Both the position numbers and the translations under genes were made by a program. A stretch of DNA of 64,000 nucleotides from assembly GCA_024639405.1 (NCBI GenBank), contig JAHEIL010000045.1, positions 124,001-188,000 of the forward strand, given 5' to 3'. This stretch comes from Crocinitomicaceae bacterium (GTDB lineage: Bacteria; Bacteroidota; Bacteroidia; Flavobacteriales_D; Crocinitomicaceae). Below, piece by piece: positions 33,585 through 44,512 of this stretch (positions are counted from its first letter, which is position 1; each line of letters starts with the position of its first letter). The notes beneath the pieces were generated by a model. The model was not told the origin of the DNA, did not search any database, and saw nothing but the letters and a program-made list of their open reading frames with translations.

Positions 33585-35981
33585 TTATTTTTTTGCTGCT
33601 GGTTTCGCCTTTGCTTTTGTTGCAGTTTTTGCTTTTGGTTTCGCTTTTGCTTTTGGAGCAGCTTTACCAATTGATTTGCGCGCAGGTTTTGCTTGAGAAG
33701 CTTCAATTTCTTTGCATTCTTCAAACGTTAATTTCTCAGCATCCGTTCCTTTAGGTAATTTAAAATTATTTTTACCAACTTTTAAATACGCTCCCCAACG
33801 GCCATTTAACAATTGATAATCCTCATCCTCTGAGAAAATTTTAATGATTTTATTTGCATCCGCTTCACGTTTCAATAATATAATTTCAACTGCTCTGTCA
33901 AACGTAATATCCATTGGACTTTCTTCTTTTGGAATTGATGCAAATATTTTACCATGTTGTATATACGGACCAAATCGTCCTACATTTGCTTTCACGGTTA
34001 ATTCCTCAAATTCTCCTAATGATCTTGGAAGTTTGAATAATTCCAAGGCATCTTCTAAAGAAATATTTCCAATAGATTGATTTTTTTGCAAAGAAGCAAA
34101 TTGTGGTTTTTCACCATCCGTTTGCTCATCACCAACTTGAACCATTGGACCAAAACGTCCAATACGCACAATAATTCTTTTTCCAGAAACAGGATGAAAG
34201 CCTAATTCACGTTCACCACTTGCTCGTTCAGAGTTTTCAAGTGTATCTTCCACATTTTTATGGAAAGGATCGTAAAATTGGTGAATCATGTCTGTCCATT
34301 TCAACATTCCATTTGCGATTTCATCAAATTCATGTTCCACTTTCGCCGTGAAATTATAATCCATGATTAAATCAAAATGTTCTTGTAAGAAATCAGTCAC
34401 AACGATTCCAATATCTGTAGGAGATAATTTGTTCTTTTCTTTTCCGGTTGTCTCTGTTTTTACCTCATCAACAACTTGTTGGTTTTTTAATTTAAAAACT
34501 TGATACGATCGTAAATCTCCTTCACGTTCAACTTTCTCAACATAACCTCTTTTTTGAATTGTTGAAATTGTTGGTGCATACGTTGAAGGTCGACCGATGC
34601 CCAATTCTTCTAGTTTCTTAACTAATGAAGCTTCCACATAACGTGATGGTGCTCGAGAGAAGCGTTCAGTAGCTGTTATTTCATCGTTGTTTAAAACTTC
34701 TCCGACTTCAACCGCAGGTAACAATCCATCCTCAGCTACTTCATCTTCTTCATTTTCTTCTTGTTCAATGTTTGATTCCATGTAAACACGTAAAAACCCA
34801 TCAAACTTAATGACTTCACCTTTCGCATTAAAAACCTCATCAATTGCATCTGTTACAATTTTGATGGTTGTACGTTCTAATTGCGCATGAGCCATTTGAG
34901 ATGCAATTGCACGTTTCCAAATCAAATCATACAAACGTTCATCTTCTCGTTCACCTGTAATTGAATGTGCTGAAAAATCTGTAGGACGAATTGCTTCGTG
35001 AGCTTCTTGAGCACTTGAGTTTTTAGTCGTATATTTTGTTGGTTTAGAATAGTTTGTTCCGTAAGCATGTTCAATTTCTGCTTTAGCACCATTTATAGCT
35101 GTTTCAGATAAATTTACTGAATCAGTTCGCATATAGGTAATTTTACCTGCTTCATACAAACGTTGTGCGACTGACATCGTTCTTGAAACAGAAAAACCAA
35201 GTTTCAAACTCGCTTCTTGTTGCAAAGTTGAAGTTGTAAAGGGAGCCGATGGAGATTTTGTTGCTGGTTTTTTTTGCACATCCCCTACTTTAAACGCTGC
35301 GCTTTTACATGCATACAATAATTCTGATGCTTGGATATTATCCGATAATTGTTTAGATAATTCGGCTTTAATTTTTCCATTTTTAGAAGAGAAAATTCCG
35401 TTTACTCTGAAAAAACTTTCTGTCGCGTGTTTAATTATTTCTTTTTCACGATCAACAATTAAACGAACAGCTACAGACTGTACACGTCCTGCAGAAAGAC
35501 TTGGTCGAACTTTTTTCCACAATACTGGAGATAATTCAAAACCTACCAAACGATCTAAAACTCTTCGTGCTTGTTGCGCATTCACCAACTCTTGGTTGAT
35601 TTGTCTTGGATTATCGATTGCTTTTAAAATCGCTGTCTTAGTTATCTCGTTAAATGTAATGCGTTTGGTTTCTTTTTTCTGCAAATTCAACGTTTCGTAC
35701 AAGTGCCAAGAAATGGCCTCTCCTTCACGGTCCTCATCCGTTGCTAGCCATACGGTTTCAGCTTCTTTTGCTAATTTCTTTAATTCTGCAACAACTTGTT
35801 TCTTATCAGCAGAAACTTCATAATTGGGCAAAAAGTCATTTGCGACATCAATGGCAACTCCTTTCTTCGCTAAATCACGAACATGACCAAAACTGGATTT
35901 AACAACATAATCCTTTCCAAGGTATCCTTCAATGGTTTTAGCCTTTGCAGGTGACTCAACTATTACGAGATTTTTAGCCAT
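33585..35981 (-). CDS. topA: DNA topoisomerase I
   Basis: A 798-residue type IA topoisomerase that relaxes negative supercoils. The N-terminal TOPRIM domain (NLVIVESPAKAKTIEGYLG, then TDEDREGEAISW) and the active-site Tyr region KITYMRTDSVNLS are intact. C-terminal topo-C repeats (FGPYIQHG, WGAYLKVG) replace zinc fingers, and the last ~35 residues are Lys/Ala/Pro-rich, a DNA-binding tail. I start at 35981 (MAKNLVIVE) rather than 33 bp upstream. A promoter fits at 36026-36058. Confidence 0.96.
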   Translation of the reverse strand: MAKNLVIVESPAKAKTIEGYLGKDYVVKSSFGHVRDLAKKGVAIDVANDFLPNYEVSADKKQVVAELKKLAKEAETVWLATDEDREGEAISWHLYETLNLQKKETKRITFNEITKTAILKAIDNPRQINQELVNAQQARRVLDRLVGFELSPVLWKKVRPSLSAGRVQSVAVRLIVDREKEIIKHATESFFRVNGIFSSKNGKIKAELSKQLSDNIQASELLYACKSAAFKVGDVQKKPATKSPSAPFTTSTLQQEASLKLGFSVSRTMSVAQRLYEAGKITYMRTDSVNLSETAINGAKAEIEHAYGTNYSKPTKYTTKNSSAQEAHEAIRPTDFSAHSITGEREDERLYDLIWKRAIASQMAHAQLERTTIKIVTDAIDEVFNAKGEVIKFDGFLRVYMESNIEQEENEEDEVAEDGLLPAVEVGEVLNNDEITATERFSRAPSRYVEASLVKKLEELGIGRPSTYAPTISTIQKRGYVEKVEREGDLRSYQVFKLKNQQVVDEVKTETTGKEKNKLSPTDIGIVVTDFLQEHFDLIMDYNFTAKVEHEFDEIANGMLKWTDMIHQFYDPFHKNVEDTLENSERASGERELGFHPVSGKRIIVRIGRFGPMVQVGDEQTDGEKPQFASLQKNQSIGNISLEDALELFKLPRSLGEFEELTVKANVGRFGPYIQHGKIFASIPKEESPMDITFDRAVEIILLKREADANKIIKIFSEDEDYQLLNGRWGAYLKVGKNNFKLPKGTDAEKLTFEECKEIEASQAKPARKSIGKAAPKAKAKPKAKTATKAKAKPAAKK

Positions 35982-36025
35982 AATTTTGCGCTTAATTTGA
36001 ACTGTTTGATGCAAAAAATTAGTTG

Positions 36026-36058
36026 CAAAAGTAAGTTTATTTCAATTGATAATACAAA
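36026..36058 (-). promoter_or_regulatory. Bacteroidetes-type promoter for topA
   Basis: On the minus strand TTTG (36055-36058), 21 nt, TACTTTTG (36026-36033), an exact -7 match, about 45 bp upstream of the ATG at 35981. Confidence 0.5.
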
Positions 36059-36160
36059 TGATGAAAAAAAAAGATAATTCGTCTTGCTCAATTTACCCGT
36101 TTTATTTCATTACAAAAAAGGATAAAATGTAACTTTTTTAACAAAAGATAAGACTGACAT

Positions 36161-36191
36161 TTTGACATACTTTTAAAATTGACTATTTTTG
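36161..36191 (+). promoter_or_regulatory. Bacteroidetes-type promoter for miaB
   Basis: TTTG (36161-36164), 19 nt, TATTTTTG (36184-36191): both elements and the spacing match the consensus. It lies just upstream of the ATG at 36215 and shows that starts further upstream are unlikely. Confidence 0.65.
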
Positions 36192-36214
36192 TACTGCAAA
36201 AAAATGATCTCAAC

Positions 36215-37663
36215 ATGGAATTCGAACAAAACAAAGTTATTGACGAATCAAAACAAGGTGTAGCAACAATCTTACCCGGCAGTGAATCTATCGGAAATAA
36301 AAAACTTTACGTTGAAAGTTATGGTTGTGCAATGAATTTTTCCGACAGTGAAGTCGTTGCTTCAATCATGGCTAAAGAAGGATACACAACAACCCGCAAT
36401 GTCGATGAAGCTGATGTGATATTAATCAATACCTGTTCGATTCGTGAAAATGCAGAAACACGTGTTCGAACGCGTTTGGGTGATTTAAAAATCAAAAAGA
36501 AAGATAATCCTGATTTAGTAATCGGAATATTAGGCTGTATGGCTGAGCGATTAAAAACAGCCTTGTTAGAAGAAGAAAAATTAGTTGACCTTGTTGCAGG
36601 ACCTGATGCTTATCGAGATTTACCTCACTTAATTGAAGAAGTTGGAACGGGTCAAAAAGCAGTAAATGTTTTATTATCTCGTGATGAAACGTATGCAGAT
36701 ATCTCGCCCGTTCGTTTAGACCAAGGAGGTGTTTCAGCTTTTGTTTCAATTACTAGAGGATGTGACAACATGTGTTCTTTCTGTGTTGTTCCTTTTACGA
36801 GAGGAAGAGAACGTTCTAGAGATCCTAAAACTATTGTTGAAGAATGCAAAACATTGTTTGACAAAGGATATAGAGAAGTTACTTTATTAGGTCAAAATGT
36901 TGACAGCTATAGATGGAATTTAACCTCTAAGGGAGTTGTTAAAGACGAAACAATTCCAACAACAAATTTTGCAGAGTTAATGGAAATGGTTGCGCAAGTT
37001 TCACCAGATTTACGTGTGCGGTTTTCTACTTCACACCCTAAAGACATGACGGATGATGTCTTGCATGTCATGGAGAAATACGAGAATATTTGTTCTAACA
37101 TTCACTTGCCTGTTCAATCAGGAAATACAGCTGTATTAGCACGCATGAATCGTGGTTATTCGAGAGAATGGTATTTAGACCGCATCAATTCAATTCGTTC
37201 AATTGTTACTGATTGTGCAATTTCAACAGACATGATTATTGGTTTTTGTGGAGAAACGGAAGAAGAACACCAAGACACCTTAAGTTTAATGGATGAAGTA
37301 GCATTCGATTTTGCGTATATGTATAAATATTCTGAGCGACCAAAAACCTTAGCTGAACGAAAATTCGAAGACGATGTCCCTGAAGAAATAAAAGGAAAAA
37401 GATTAAGTGAAATTGTTGAAAAACAGCGTTCACACTCACATTTATGGAATAAAAAACAAGTTGGCAAAATTGACAAAGTGTTGATTGAAGGATTTTCTAA
37501 AAAATCACAAGAACATTTGTGTGGCCGTAATAGCCGCAATTCAATGGTTATTTTCCCTAAAGAATCGTATCAAAAAGGACAATATGTTATGGTTAAAATC
37601 ACGGATTGTACGTCTGCTACTTTGCTTGGTGAAGTTGTGGAAACCTGTTCAACAAACGCATAA
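36215..37663 (+). CDS. miaB: tRNA-2-methylthio-N6-isopentenyladenosine synthase MiaB
   Basis: A 482-residue radical SAM methylthiotransferase acting on i6A37 of tRNA. The N-terminal UPF0004 domain has three Cys (C38, C74, C108) for the auxiliary cluster, the radical SAM Cys set is C183-x3-C187-x2-C190 (CDNMCSFC), and a C-terminal TRAM domain follows. I start at 36215 because the promoter ends at 36191. It heads the series miaB / sigma-54-type regulator / LptE-like / TPR-like / secG. Confidence 0.96.
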   Translation: MEFEQNKVIDESKQGVATILPGSESIGNKKLYVESYGCAMNFSDSEVVASIMAKEGYTTTRNVDEADVILINTCSIRENAETRVRTRLGDLKIKKKDNPDLVIGILGCMAERLKTALLEEEKLVDLVAGPDAYRDLPHLIEEVGTGQKAVNVLLSRDETYADISPVRLDQGGVSAFVSITRGCDNMCSFCVVPFTRGRERSRDPKTIVEECKTLFDKGYREVTLLGQNVDSYRWNLTSKGVVKDETIPTTNFAELMEMVAQVSPDLRVRFSTSHPKDMTDDVLHVMEKYENICSNIHLPVQSGNTAVLARMNRGYSREWYLDRINSIRSIVTDCAISTDMIIGFCGETEEEHQDTLSLMDEVAFDFAYMYKYSERPKTLAERKFEDDVPEEIKGKRLSEIVEKQRSHSHLWNKKQVGKIDKVLIEGFSKKSQEHLCGRNSRNSMVIFPKESYQKGQYVMVKITDCTSATLLGEVVETCSTNA

Positions 37664-37666
37664 GCC

Positions 37667-38917
37667 ATGAATTTACAACAAGTTAAACAACGTTTCGGAA
37701 TCATTGGAAATGCACCTTTATTGAATCGTGCATTAGAAGTTGCAATTCAAGTAGCTCCAACAGATATTTCTGTACTTGTTACAGGAGAAAGCGGAACAGG
37801 GAAAGAAATTATTCCACAAGTCATTCATCAATTAAGCGCCAGAAAACATGGTGAATACATTGCTGTCAACTGTGGCGCAATACCTGAAGGCACGATAGAT
37901 TCTGAGTTATTTGGACACGAAAAAGGTTCATTTACTGGTGCTGCAGGAAGCAGACAAGGTTATTTTGAAGTAGCCAACGGAGGAACCATTTTTTTAGATG
38001 AAGTAGCTGAATTACCAATGCAAACACAAGTTAGATTGCTTCGCGTATTAGAAACAGGCGAATTTATTCGTGTTGGTTCTTCCAAAGTGATCAAAACAAA
38101 TGTACGTGTAGTTGCTGCGACGAATGAGAACATGCAACGCGCTATTGCATCAGGAAAATTTAGGGAAGATTTATTTTATCGTTTGAGTACAGTTCCTATT
38201 CCACTTCCGCCCTTGCGTAATAGAGAAGAAGATATCTATTTATTGTTTCGAAAATTTGCAAGTGATTTTGCTGATAAATACCGCATGCCGTCAATCCGCT
38301 TGAATCCTGATGCTGTAAACTTGTTAAATGCATATACTTGGCCAGGAAACATTCGACAACTCAAAAATTTAGTTGAGCAAATTTCTGTGATCGAAGTAGC
38401 TAGAGAAATAGACGGGATTACACTGGCATCCTATTTACCTGCAGAAAATGAAAAAATGCCTTCCTTAATTAACGAAGCATCTTCCGAAAATTTTTCAGAG
38501 CGAGAAATCATGTACAAATTTTTATTTGACATGAAAAAAGATCTTTCTGAACTTAAAAAAATAGTCATTGACATTGCACGTGGCGGAGAAATTGATTTGA
38601 ACAGTGATCAAGCTGCTATTATCAATCGTATGTATCAAGAAGTGAACAATGGTCAGCATGCGAATATACATAATACTCGAATTTTACCTCCTGCTATTGA
38701 GCCACTAAAAAATGATTATCCGCTTGAAAACGAACATACTGATTTCGAAGTGCATGAAGAAGTGGAAGAATCCTTATCTTTGGAAGATCGTGAAAAAGAA
38801 TTGATTCAAAAAGCCTTAGAAAAACACCGTGGTAAAAGAAAATATGCTGCAGCTGAATTGGGGATTTCTGAGCGCACACTTTACCGTAAAATTAAAGAAT
38901 ACAACTTATTAGAATGA
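37667..38917 (+). CDS. Sigma-54-interacting transcriptional activator, no sensory domain
   Basis: A 416-residue AAA+ activator that begins almost directly with the ATPase domain. Walker A is GESGTGKE (about 40-47), the sigma-54 contact loop is GSFTGA (canonical GAFTGA), Walker B is TIFLDEVAEL, and a Fis-type helix-turn-helix closes the protein (KYAAAELGISERTLYRKIKEY). There is no receiver or GAF domain. Similar Bacteroidetes genes sit beside miaB and an LptE-like gene; what it controls is unknown. It starts 3 bp after miaB and overlaps the next gene by 4 bp. Confidence 0.9.
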   Translation: MNLQQVKQRFGIIGNAPLLNRALEVAIQVAPTDISVLVTGESGTGKEIIPQVIHQLSARKHGEYIAVNCGAIPEGTIDSELFGHEKGSFTGAAGSRQGYFEVANGGTIFLDEVAELPMQTQVRLLRVLETGEFIRVGSSKVIKTNVRVVAATNENMQRAIASGKFREDLFYRLSTVPIPLPPLRNREEDIYLLFRKFASDFADKYRMPSIRLNPDAVNLLNAYTWPGNIRQLKNLVEQISVIEVAREIDGITLASYLPAENEKMPSLINEASSENFSEREIMYKFLFDMKKDLSELKKIVIDIARGGEIDLNSDQAAIINRMYQEVNNGQHANIHNTRILPPAIEPLKNDYPLENEHTDFEVHEEVEESLSLEDREKELIQKALEKHRGKRKYAAAELGISERTLYRKIKEYNLLE

Positions 38918-39426
38918 AATACAGTTCTCTTATTTTTTTATTACTTTTTGGATTATCCAGTTGTTGGCCATCAAGTGTTTCATTAATTGACAAAGGTTCA
39001 ATGCCAGAGGAATGGAAAACTTTTTCAGTGAGAACCTTGAAAAATGAAGCGCCAAACATTCCGTTAAGTCTTCCAGCAAAACTCACTGAAAGCATCAAAG
39101 ATGGAATTCAAAACAACACCCGTTTGCAACTAAATTCTACTACTGGAAAAGGTGAAGTGCAATTAGAAGGAGCAGTCATTTCATATTCAATTATGCCTGT
39201 AGCTATGCAAGTTGGTGATAATTCTGCAAAAAACAGACTGACAATTGCTGCGAAATTTACTATCTTTATAACCGAACCTAAAGAAGAAAAAATTGAAATG
39301 ACAAGTTCTCGATTTATTGATTACGATTCAAATTCGGATATTTCTAGCATAGAAACTACTTTATTGGAAGAAATCAATGCTCAAATTGTTCAAGATGTAG
39401 TCAATAAATTACTTTCCAACTGGTAA
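38914..39426 (+). CDS. LptE-like lipopolysaccharide-assembly lipoprotein
   Basis: A 170-residue lipoprotein (lipobox GLSSC, Cys at about residue 17). The remainder fits the Bacteroidetes LptE-like family: an early KTFSVRTLKNEAPNIP, an amphipathic helix at KLTESIKDGIQNNTRL and a GEVQLEGAVISYSI strand. LptE plugs the LptD outer-membrane translocon. It overlaps the sigma-54-type activator gene by 4 bp (ATGA) and the next gene by 1 bp, so the three are one coupled unit. Confidence 0.82.
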   Translation: MKYSSLIFLLLFGLSSCWPSSVSLIDKGSMPEEWKTFSVRTLKNEAPNIPLSLPAKLTESIKDGIQNNTRLQLNSTTGKGEVQLEGAVISYSIMPVAMQVGDNSAKNRLTIAAKFTIFITEPKEEKIEMTSSRFIDYDSNSDISSIETTLLEEINAQIVQDVVNKLLSNW

Positions 39427-40502
39427 TGTTAAACTTAGAAGAAATAGCGCAGCGTATTGCACAACCCAATGTGTGTTCATCGAACGATTTAGAAGATTTA
39501 AAATTATTTTCTGAAAAGTATCCTTATTCACAAGTTTTTCCGCTATTGTATTTAAATACGCTAGCCATGAATGCTGATGTGCGTTTTGATGAAGAATTGC
39601 ATCGCTTTGCTTATCAAATTTCTGATCGCGCACAATTGTATCAGTTGATTCATCAAAATAATACCGCAACTTCTGAGTCTATTCATGCTGTTGAAGAGCG
39701 CGAAGAACCACAAATGGTTGAAGTAGCTCCAATTGTAGAAGTGACCAACGAAAATAGTGTAGTAACTTCTGATATAATTGAGTCAATTAAAGAAGAGGAA
39801 GTTATCGAAGAAGAAACGATTCAACCTGTTCAATCTTCGCTTATTCGTGAAGAAGTTTTAGAGGAAAATTTAGAGGAAGAAGAAGGTTATATACCTTTAA
39901 CTATTGCATCTTCAGCGGAGAAAACACAAGCACTGAATCAAGAAGAATCGGAAGAAGATCGTACTTTTGATTCAACATCCTTTGAAAATGAAATCATTGC
40001 TGAAGCAATAAATGCCAACTTCAACTTGGATCATGTTGAAGTGCATCCAACGAAAGATATTGAAGAAGAAATTATAGAAGAAAAAATAGCTGAAGCGACA
40101 AGATCAGATCTTTCTTCTGAAACAATTGAAAAACAATCGTTCTCTTCTTGGCTTCACGCAAACGAGGCACAAAAAAGATCATTTTTTGACGAAGAAAAAG
40201 ATAGAATTGATTCAATTTTGAATAAATTTATTGAAGATGAACCAAAAATTTCTCGTCCTTTAAAAGAAAATTTTGAACCTATAAAAGAAAAAACAGAATT
40301 CTTTTCTCCTGTTAAAAAAGCTAAGCAGAGCCTTGATTCTACAGCAATGCCCGTGAGTGAAACATTGGCAAAAATATTCGCTGTTCAAGGAAATTATCCA
40401 AAAGCAATTTATGCTTATGAACAATTATGCTTGATTTATCCAGAAAAAAAGATTTTCTTTGCATCCCAAATTGAAGAATTAAAACAAAAATTAAACACAT
40501 AA
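39426..40502 (+). CDS. Glu-rich protein with C-terminal TPR-like region
   Basis: A 358-residue protein with no signal peptide. Residues about 1-80 are helical; 80-260 are a very acidic, Glu-rich and probably disordered linker; the C-terminal section (ETLAKIFAVQGNYPKAIYAYEQLCLIYPEK) is TPR-like. I do not know its function. It sits between the LptE-like gene (1-bp overlap) and secG (3-bp gap), so it may act in envelope biogenesis, which is an inference from position only. Confidence 0.75.
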   Translation: MLNLEEIAQRIAQPNVCSSNDLEDLKLFSEKYPYSQVFPLLYLNTLAMNADVRFDEELHRFAYQISDRAQLYQLIHQNNTATSESIHAVEEREEPQMVEVAPIVEVTNENSVVTSDIIESIKEEEVIEEETIQPVQSSLIREEVLEENLEEEEGYIPLTIASSAEKTQALNQEESEEDRTFDSTSFENEIIAEAINANFNLDHVEVHPTKDIEEEIIEEKIAEATRSDLSSETIEKQSFSSWLHANEAQKRSFFDEEKDRIDSILNKFIEDEPKISRPLKENFEPIKEKTEFFSPVKKAKQSLDSTAMPVSETLAKIFAVQGNYPKAIYAYEQLCLIYPEKKIFFASQIEELKQKLNT

Positions 40503-40505
40503 ACA

Positions 40506-40817
40506 ATGGATACGTTATTTTCAATCATCATTATTTTAGCAAGTGTATTATTAGTGCTTGTGGTTTACGTTCAAAATCCTAAAGGTGGAGGTTTAAGCTC
40601 TGACTTTGGTGCAGCACAACAAATAGGTGGTGTTCAAAAAACAAGTGACTTTATTGATAAAGCTACTTGGACATTAGCTGGAACGATTATGCTTTTAAGT
40701 GTTGTGATTACTTTGAGAACGAAAACTCCTGAGCCAGTTATGCAAGAACAAGCGCAACAAGAACAAAATCAAAATCCAGCTGGAAAAGGGCAACCTGCTC
40801 CAACGCAGAAAAAATAA
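40506..40817 (+). CDS. secG: Preprotein translocase subunit SecG
   Basis: A 103-residue SecG with two membrane helices (about 4-23 and 56-75) and the central loop NPKGGGLSSDFGAAQQIGGVQKT characteristic of the family. It helps SecYE move proteins across the inner membrane, and so supplies the exported T9SS and Gld proteins. The C-terminus is a Gln/Pro-rich tail. A terminator follows at 40836-40870. Confidence 0.93.
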   Translation: MDTLFSIIIILASVLLVLVVYVQNPKGGGLSSDFGAAQQIGGVQKTSDFIDKATWTLAGTIMLLSVVITLRTKTPEPVMQEQAQQEQNQNPAGKGQPAPTQKK

Positions 40818-40835
40818 GCATTCAATCTTTATTGC

Positions 40836-40870
40836 AAATGTCAGTATGTCATACATGCTGACATTTTTTT
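40836..40870 (+). terminator. Terminator after secG
   Basis: Arms AAATGTCAG (40836-40844) and CTGACATTT (40858-40866), extended by an inner ATGT/ACAT pairing, followed by a run of T. Confidence 0.8.
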
Positions 40871-40898
40871 TGTCCTATCGTTGCCAAAAAATGTAAAA

Positions 40899-40929
40899 TT
40901 GTCCTTTTCAAATGAATGGCATACATTTG
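40899..40929 (+). promoter_or_regulatory. Promoter upstream of groES-groEL
   Basis: TTG (40899-40901), 20 nt, TACATTTG (40922-40929), an exact -7 match. The groES ATG is 37 bp further on. No CIRCE-type inverted repeat was recognised here. Confidence 0.45.
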
Positions 40930-40966
40930 GTAAAATGAAAAACAACTAATTTAAAATTTATAACAC

Positions 40967-41242
40967 ATGTCGATTAATTTTAAACCTTTGGCGGATCGCG
41001 TTCTAGTTGAACCAGCCCCAGCAGAACAAACAACAGCAAGTGGATTAATCATTCCTGACACAGCGAAAGAAAAACCATTAAGAGGAACTGTAGTTGCTGC
41101 AGGATCAGGAAAATCAGATGAACCAATGACTGTAAAAGTTGGAGATAGCGTTTTATTCGGTCAATATTCAGGAACTGAACTAAAATTAGAAGGTAAAAAC
41201 TATTTAATCATGCGTGAAGCAGATATTTACGGTATTTTTTAA
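40967..41242 (+). CDS. groES: Co-chaperonin GroES
   Basis: A 91-residue GroES lid for GroEL. It starts with [13 protein letters not shown] and has the mobile-loop region with [16 protein letters not shown], then [17 protein letters not shown], matching the family throughout. It is 18 bp upstream of groEL, the usual bicistronic order. Confidence 0.97.
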   Translation: MSINFKPLADRVLVEPAPAEQTTASGLIIPDTAKEKPLRGTVVAAGSGKSDEPMTVKVGDSVLFGQYSGTELKLEGKNYLIMREADIYGIF

Positions 41243-42892
<1,650 letters not shown>

Positions 42893-42927
42893 TTTAAAAG
42901 GATTTTTAGTAGTTTTGAAAATCTTAT

Positions 42928-42951
42928 AGCGGATACTGAAAAGTATCCGCT
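42928..42951 (+). terminator. Terminator-like hairpin 1 after groEL
   Basis: AGCGGATAC (42928-42936) and GTATCCGCT (42943-42951), 9 bp perfect, followed by TTCTCGTTT, a poor T tract. Confidence 0.6.
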
Positions 42952-43004
42952 TTCTCGTTTCTTATTTCCCGACTTGTTCGGATAATAAAAACGTCACTAT
43001 ATAA

Positions 43005-43037
43005 AAACGCTCTTCGGCAACGGGGAGCGTTTCTTTT
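43005..43037 (+). terminator. Terminator-like hairpin 2 after groEL
   Basis: AAACGCTC (43005-43012) with GAGCGTTT (43025-43032), then CTTTTT. It is the best rightward terminator of the three. Confidence 0.65.
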
Positions 43038-43052
43038 TGATTTACTTTTCAT

Positions 43053-43084
43053 AAAAAAAGGAGGATCAATTGAACCTCCTTTTC
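43053..43084. terminator. Bidirectional terminator 3 between groEL and ahcY
   Basis: AAAGGAGG (43057-43064) with CCTCCTTT (43075-43082); the spacer TCAATTGA is itself palindromic. A and T runs flank both sides. It serves ahcY leftward. Confidence 0.7.
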
Positions 43085-43101
43085 TATTTCATATACTTTG
43101 A

Positions 43102-44415
43102 TTAATATCTGTAATGTTCCGCTTTAAACGGTCCTTCAACAGGAACACCAATGTATTCAGCTTGATCTTTGCGAAGTGTTTCTAATTCAACTCCGATTTT
43201 AGCTAAATGCAAACGAGCTACTTTTTCATCTAAATGTTTTGGCAACATGTAAACATCATTTCCGTAGTTTGCACTATTTTGCCATAACTCCAATTGCGCC
43301 AAAGTTTGATTTGTAAAAGAATTTGACATTACAAATGATGGGTGACCAGTAGCACAACCTAAATTCACTAAACGCCCTTCAGCTAAAACAATAATGTCTT
43401 TACCATCAATCGTGTACATATCAACTTGAGGCTTAATCGTGTTTTTAGTAGAACCGTGATTTGCGTTCAACCATGCCATGTCGATTTCATTGTCGAAGTG
43501 ACCAATATTACAAACGATTGCTTTGTCTTTCATTCCTTCAAAATGACGACCAACAACGATATCTTTGTTTCCTGTTGTAGTTACAATAATATCACCTAAT
43601 CCAATTACTGTATCCAAACGTTTTACTTCAAAACCATCCATTGCTGCTTGTAACGCACAAATTGGATCAATTTCAGTTACAATAACTCGAGCTCCAGCTC
43701 CTTTCAAAGAAGCAGCAGAGCCTTTACCAACATCACCGTATCCACAAACAACAGCTACTTTTCCAGCCATCATAATGTCTGTTGCACGACGAATTGAATC
43801 AACTAACGATTCTTTACACCCGTATTTATTGTCAAATTTAGATTTAGTTACTGAATCATTTACATTGATTGCAGGCATTACCAATGTTCCATTTTTAACA
43901 CGCTCGTACAAACGGTGAACACCAGTTGTAGTTTCTTCAGAAAGTCCTTTAATTCCAGCAGTTAATTCAGGGAAACGGTCGAAAACCATGTTTGTTAAAT
44001 CACCACCATCATCTAAAATCATGTTCAAAGGCTCACCACCTTCAAATGCAAAAATTGTTTGTTCGATACACCAATCAAATTCTTCTTCGTTCATACCTTT
44101 CCAAGCATAAACTGGGATTCCTGCTGCAGCAATTGCTGCTGCTGCATGATCTTGTGTAGAAAAAATGTTACAAGAAGACCAAGAAACTTGAGCTCCTAAA
44201 TCAACCAATGTTTCAATTAAAACAGCTGTTTGAATCGTCATGTGCAAACAACCTGCAATGCGCGCACCAGCTAATGGTTTTTTCCCTTCAAACTCTTCAC
44301 GAAGCGCCATTAATCCTGGCATTTCAGCTTCTGCTAATGTGATTTCTTTACGTCCCCACTCAGCAAGACTAATGTCTTTTACTTTGTAAGCTAATTTTTC
44401 TGATGTATTACTCAT
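43102..44415 (-). CDS. ahcY: S-adenosylhomocysteine hydrolase (adenosylhomocysteinase)
   Basis: A 437-residue NAD-dependent enzyme that splits SAH into adenosine and homocysteine, refreshing the methylation cycle. Family motifs: [34 protein letters not shown], the NAD-binding [10 protein letters not shown], and C-terminal PFKAEHYRY, which contributes to the cofactor site. It is single-gene, with a -7 box at 44474-44481 and an inverted repeat at the predicted transcript start. Confidence 0.97.
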   Translation of the reverse strand: MSNTSEKLAYKVKDISLAEWGRKEITLAEAEMPGLMALREEFEGKKPLAGARIAGCLHMTIQTAVLIETLVDLGAQVSWSSCNIFSTQDHAAAAIAAAGIPVYAWKGMNEEEFDWCIEQTIFAFEGGEPLNMILDDGGDLTNMVFDRFPELTAGIKGLSEETTTGVHRLYERVKNGTLVMPAINVNDSVTKSKFDNKYGCKESLVDSIRRATDIMMAGKVAVVCGYGDVGKGSAASLKGAGARVIVTEIDPICALQAAMDGFEVKRLDTVIGLGDIIVTTTGNKDIVVGRHFEGMKDKAIVCNIGHFDNEIDMAWLNANHGSTKNTIKPQVDMYTIDGKDIIVLAEGRLVNLGCATGHPSFVMSNSFTNQTLAQLELWQNSANYGNDVYMLPKHLDEKVARLHLAKIGVELETLRKDQAEYIGVPVEGPFKAEHYRY

Positions 44416-44447
44416 GTTTTGTTTTTATGTACTTATTTTATAATTGG

Positions 44448-44471
44448 GTCGATTTCAATTTTTAAATCGAC
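44448..44471 (-). promoter_or_regulatory. Inverted repeat at the ahcY transcript start
   Basis: GTCGATTT (44448-44455) and AAATCGAC (44464-44471), 8-bp perfect arms, 8-nt spacer. It lies immediately downstream of the -7 box, 30-55 bp before the ATG. It could be a repressor operator or a leader hairpin. Confidence 0.45.
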
Positions 44472-44473
44472 TG

Positions 44474-44481
44474 CAAATTTA
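44474..44481 (-). promoter_or_regulatory. -7 promoter element for ahcY
   Basis: TAAATTTG on the minus strand matches TAnnTTTG. A TTG lies 24 nt upstream, slightly far for a -33 element. Confidence 0.4.
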
Positions 44482-44512
44482 CGAAACTCCTTTGTTATAA
44501 AAAAACCAATTC

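Noticed and set aside
33585-33690. Repetitive Lys/Ala tail of topA as a mobile or horizontally acquired segment
   Set aside because: Basic low-complexity tails are common in Bacteroidetes topoisomerases and the codon use matches the rest of the gene.
40860-40966. CIRCE operator upstream of groES
   Set aside because: I saw no 9-bp inverted repeat with a 9-nt spacer of the CIRCE type, only a promoter match and the secG terminator.
44416-44512. SAH or SAM riboswitch upstream of ahcY
   Set aside because: The leader is about 55 nt and holds only a simple 8-bp inverted repeat, too short and simple for the known riboswitch folds.
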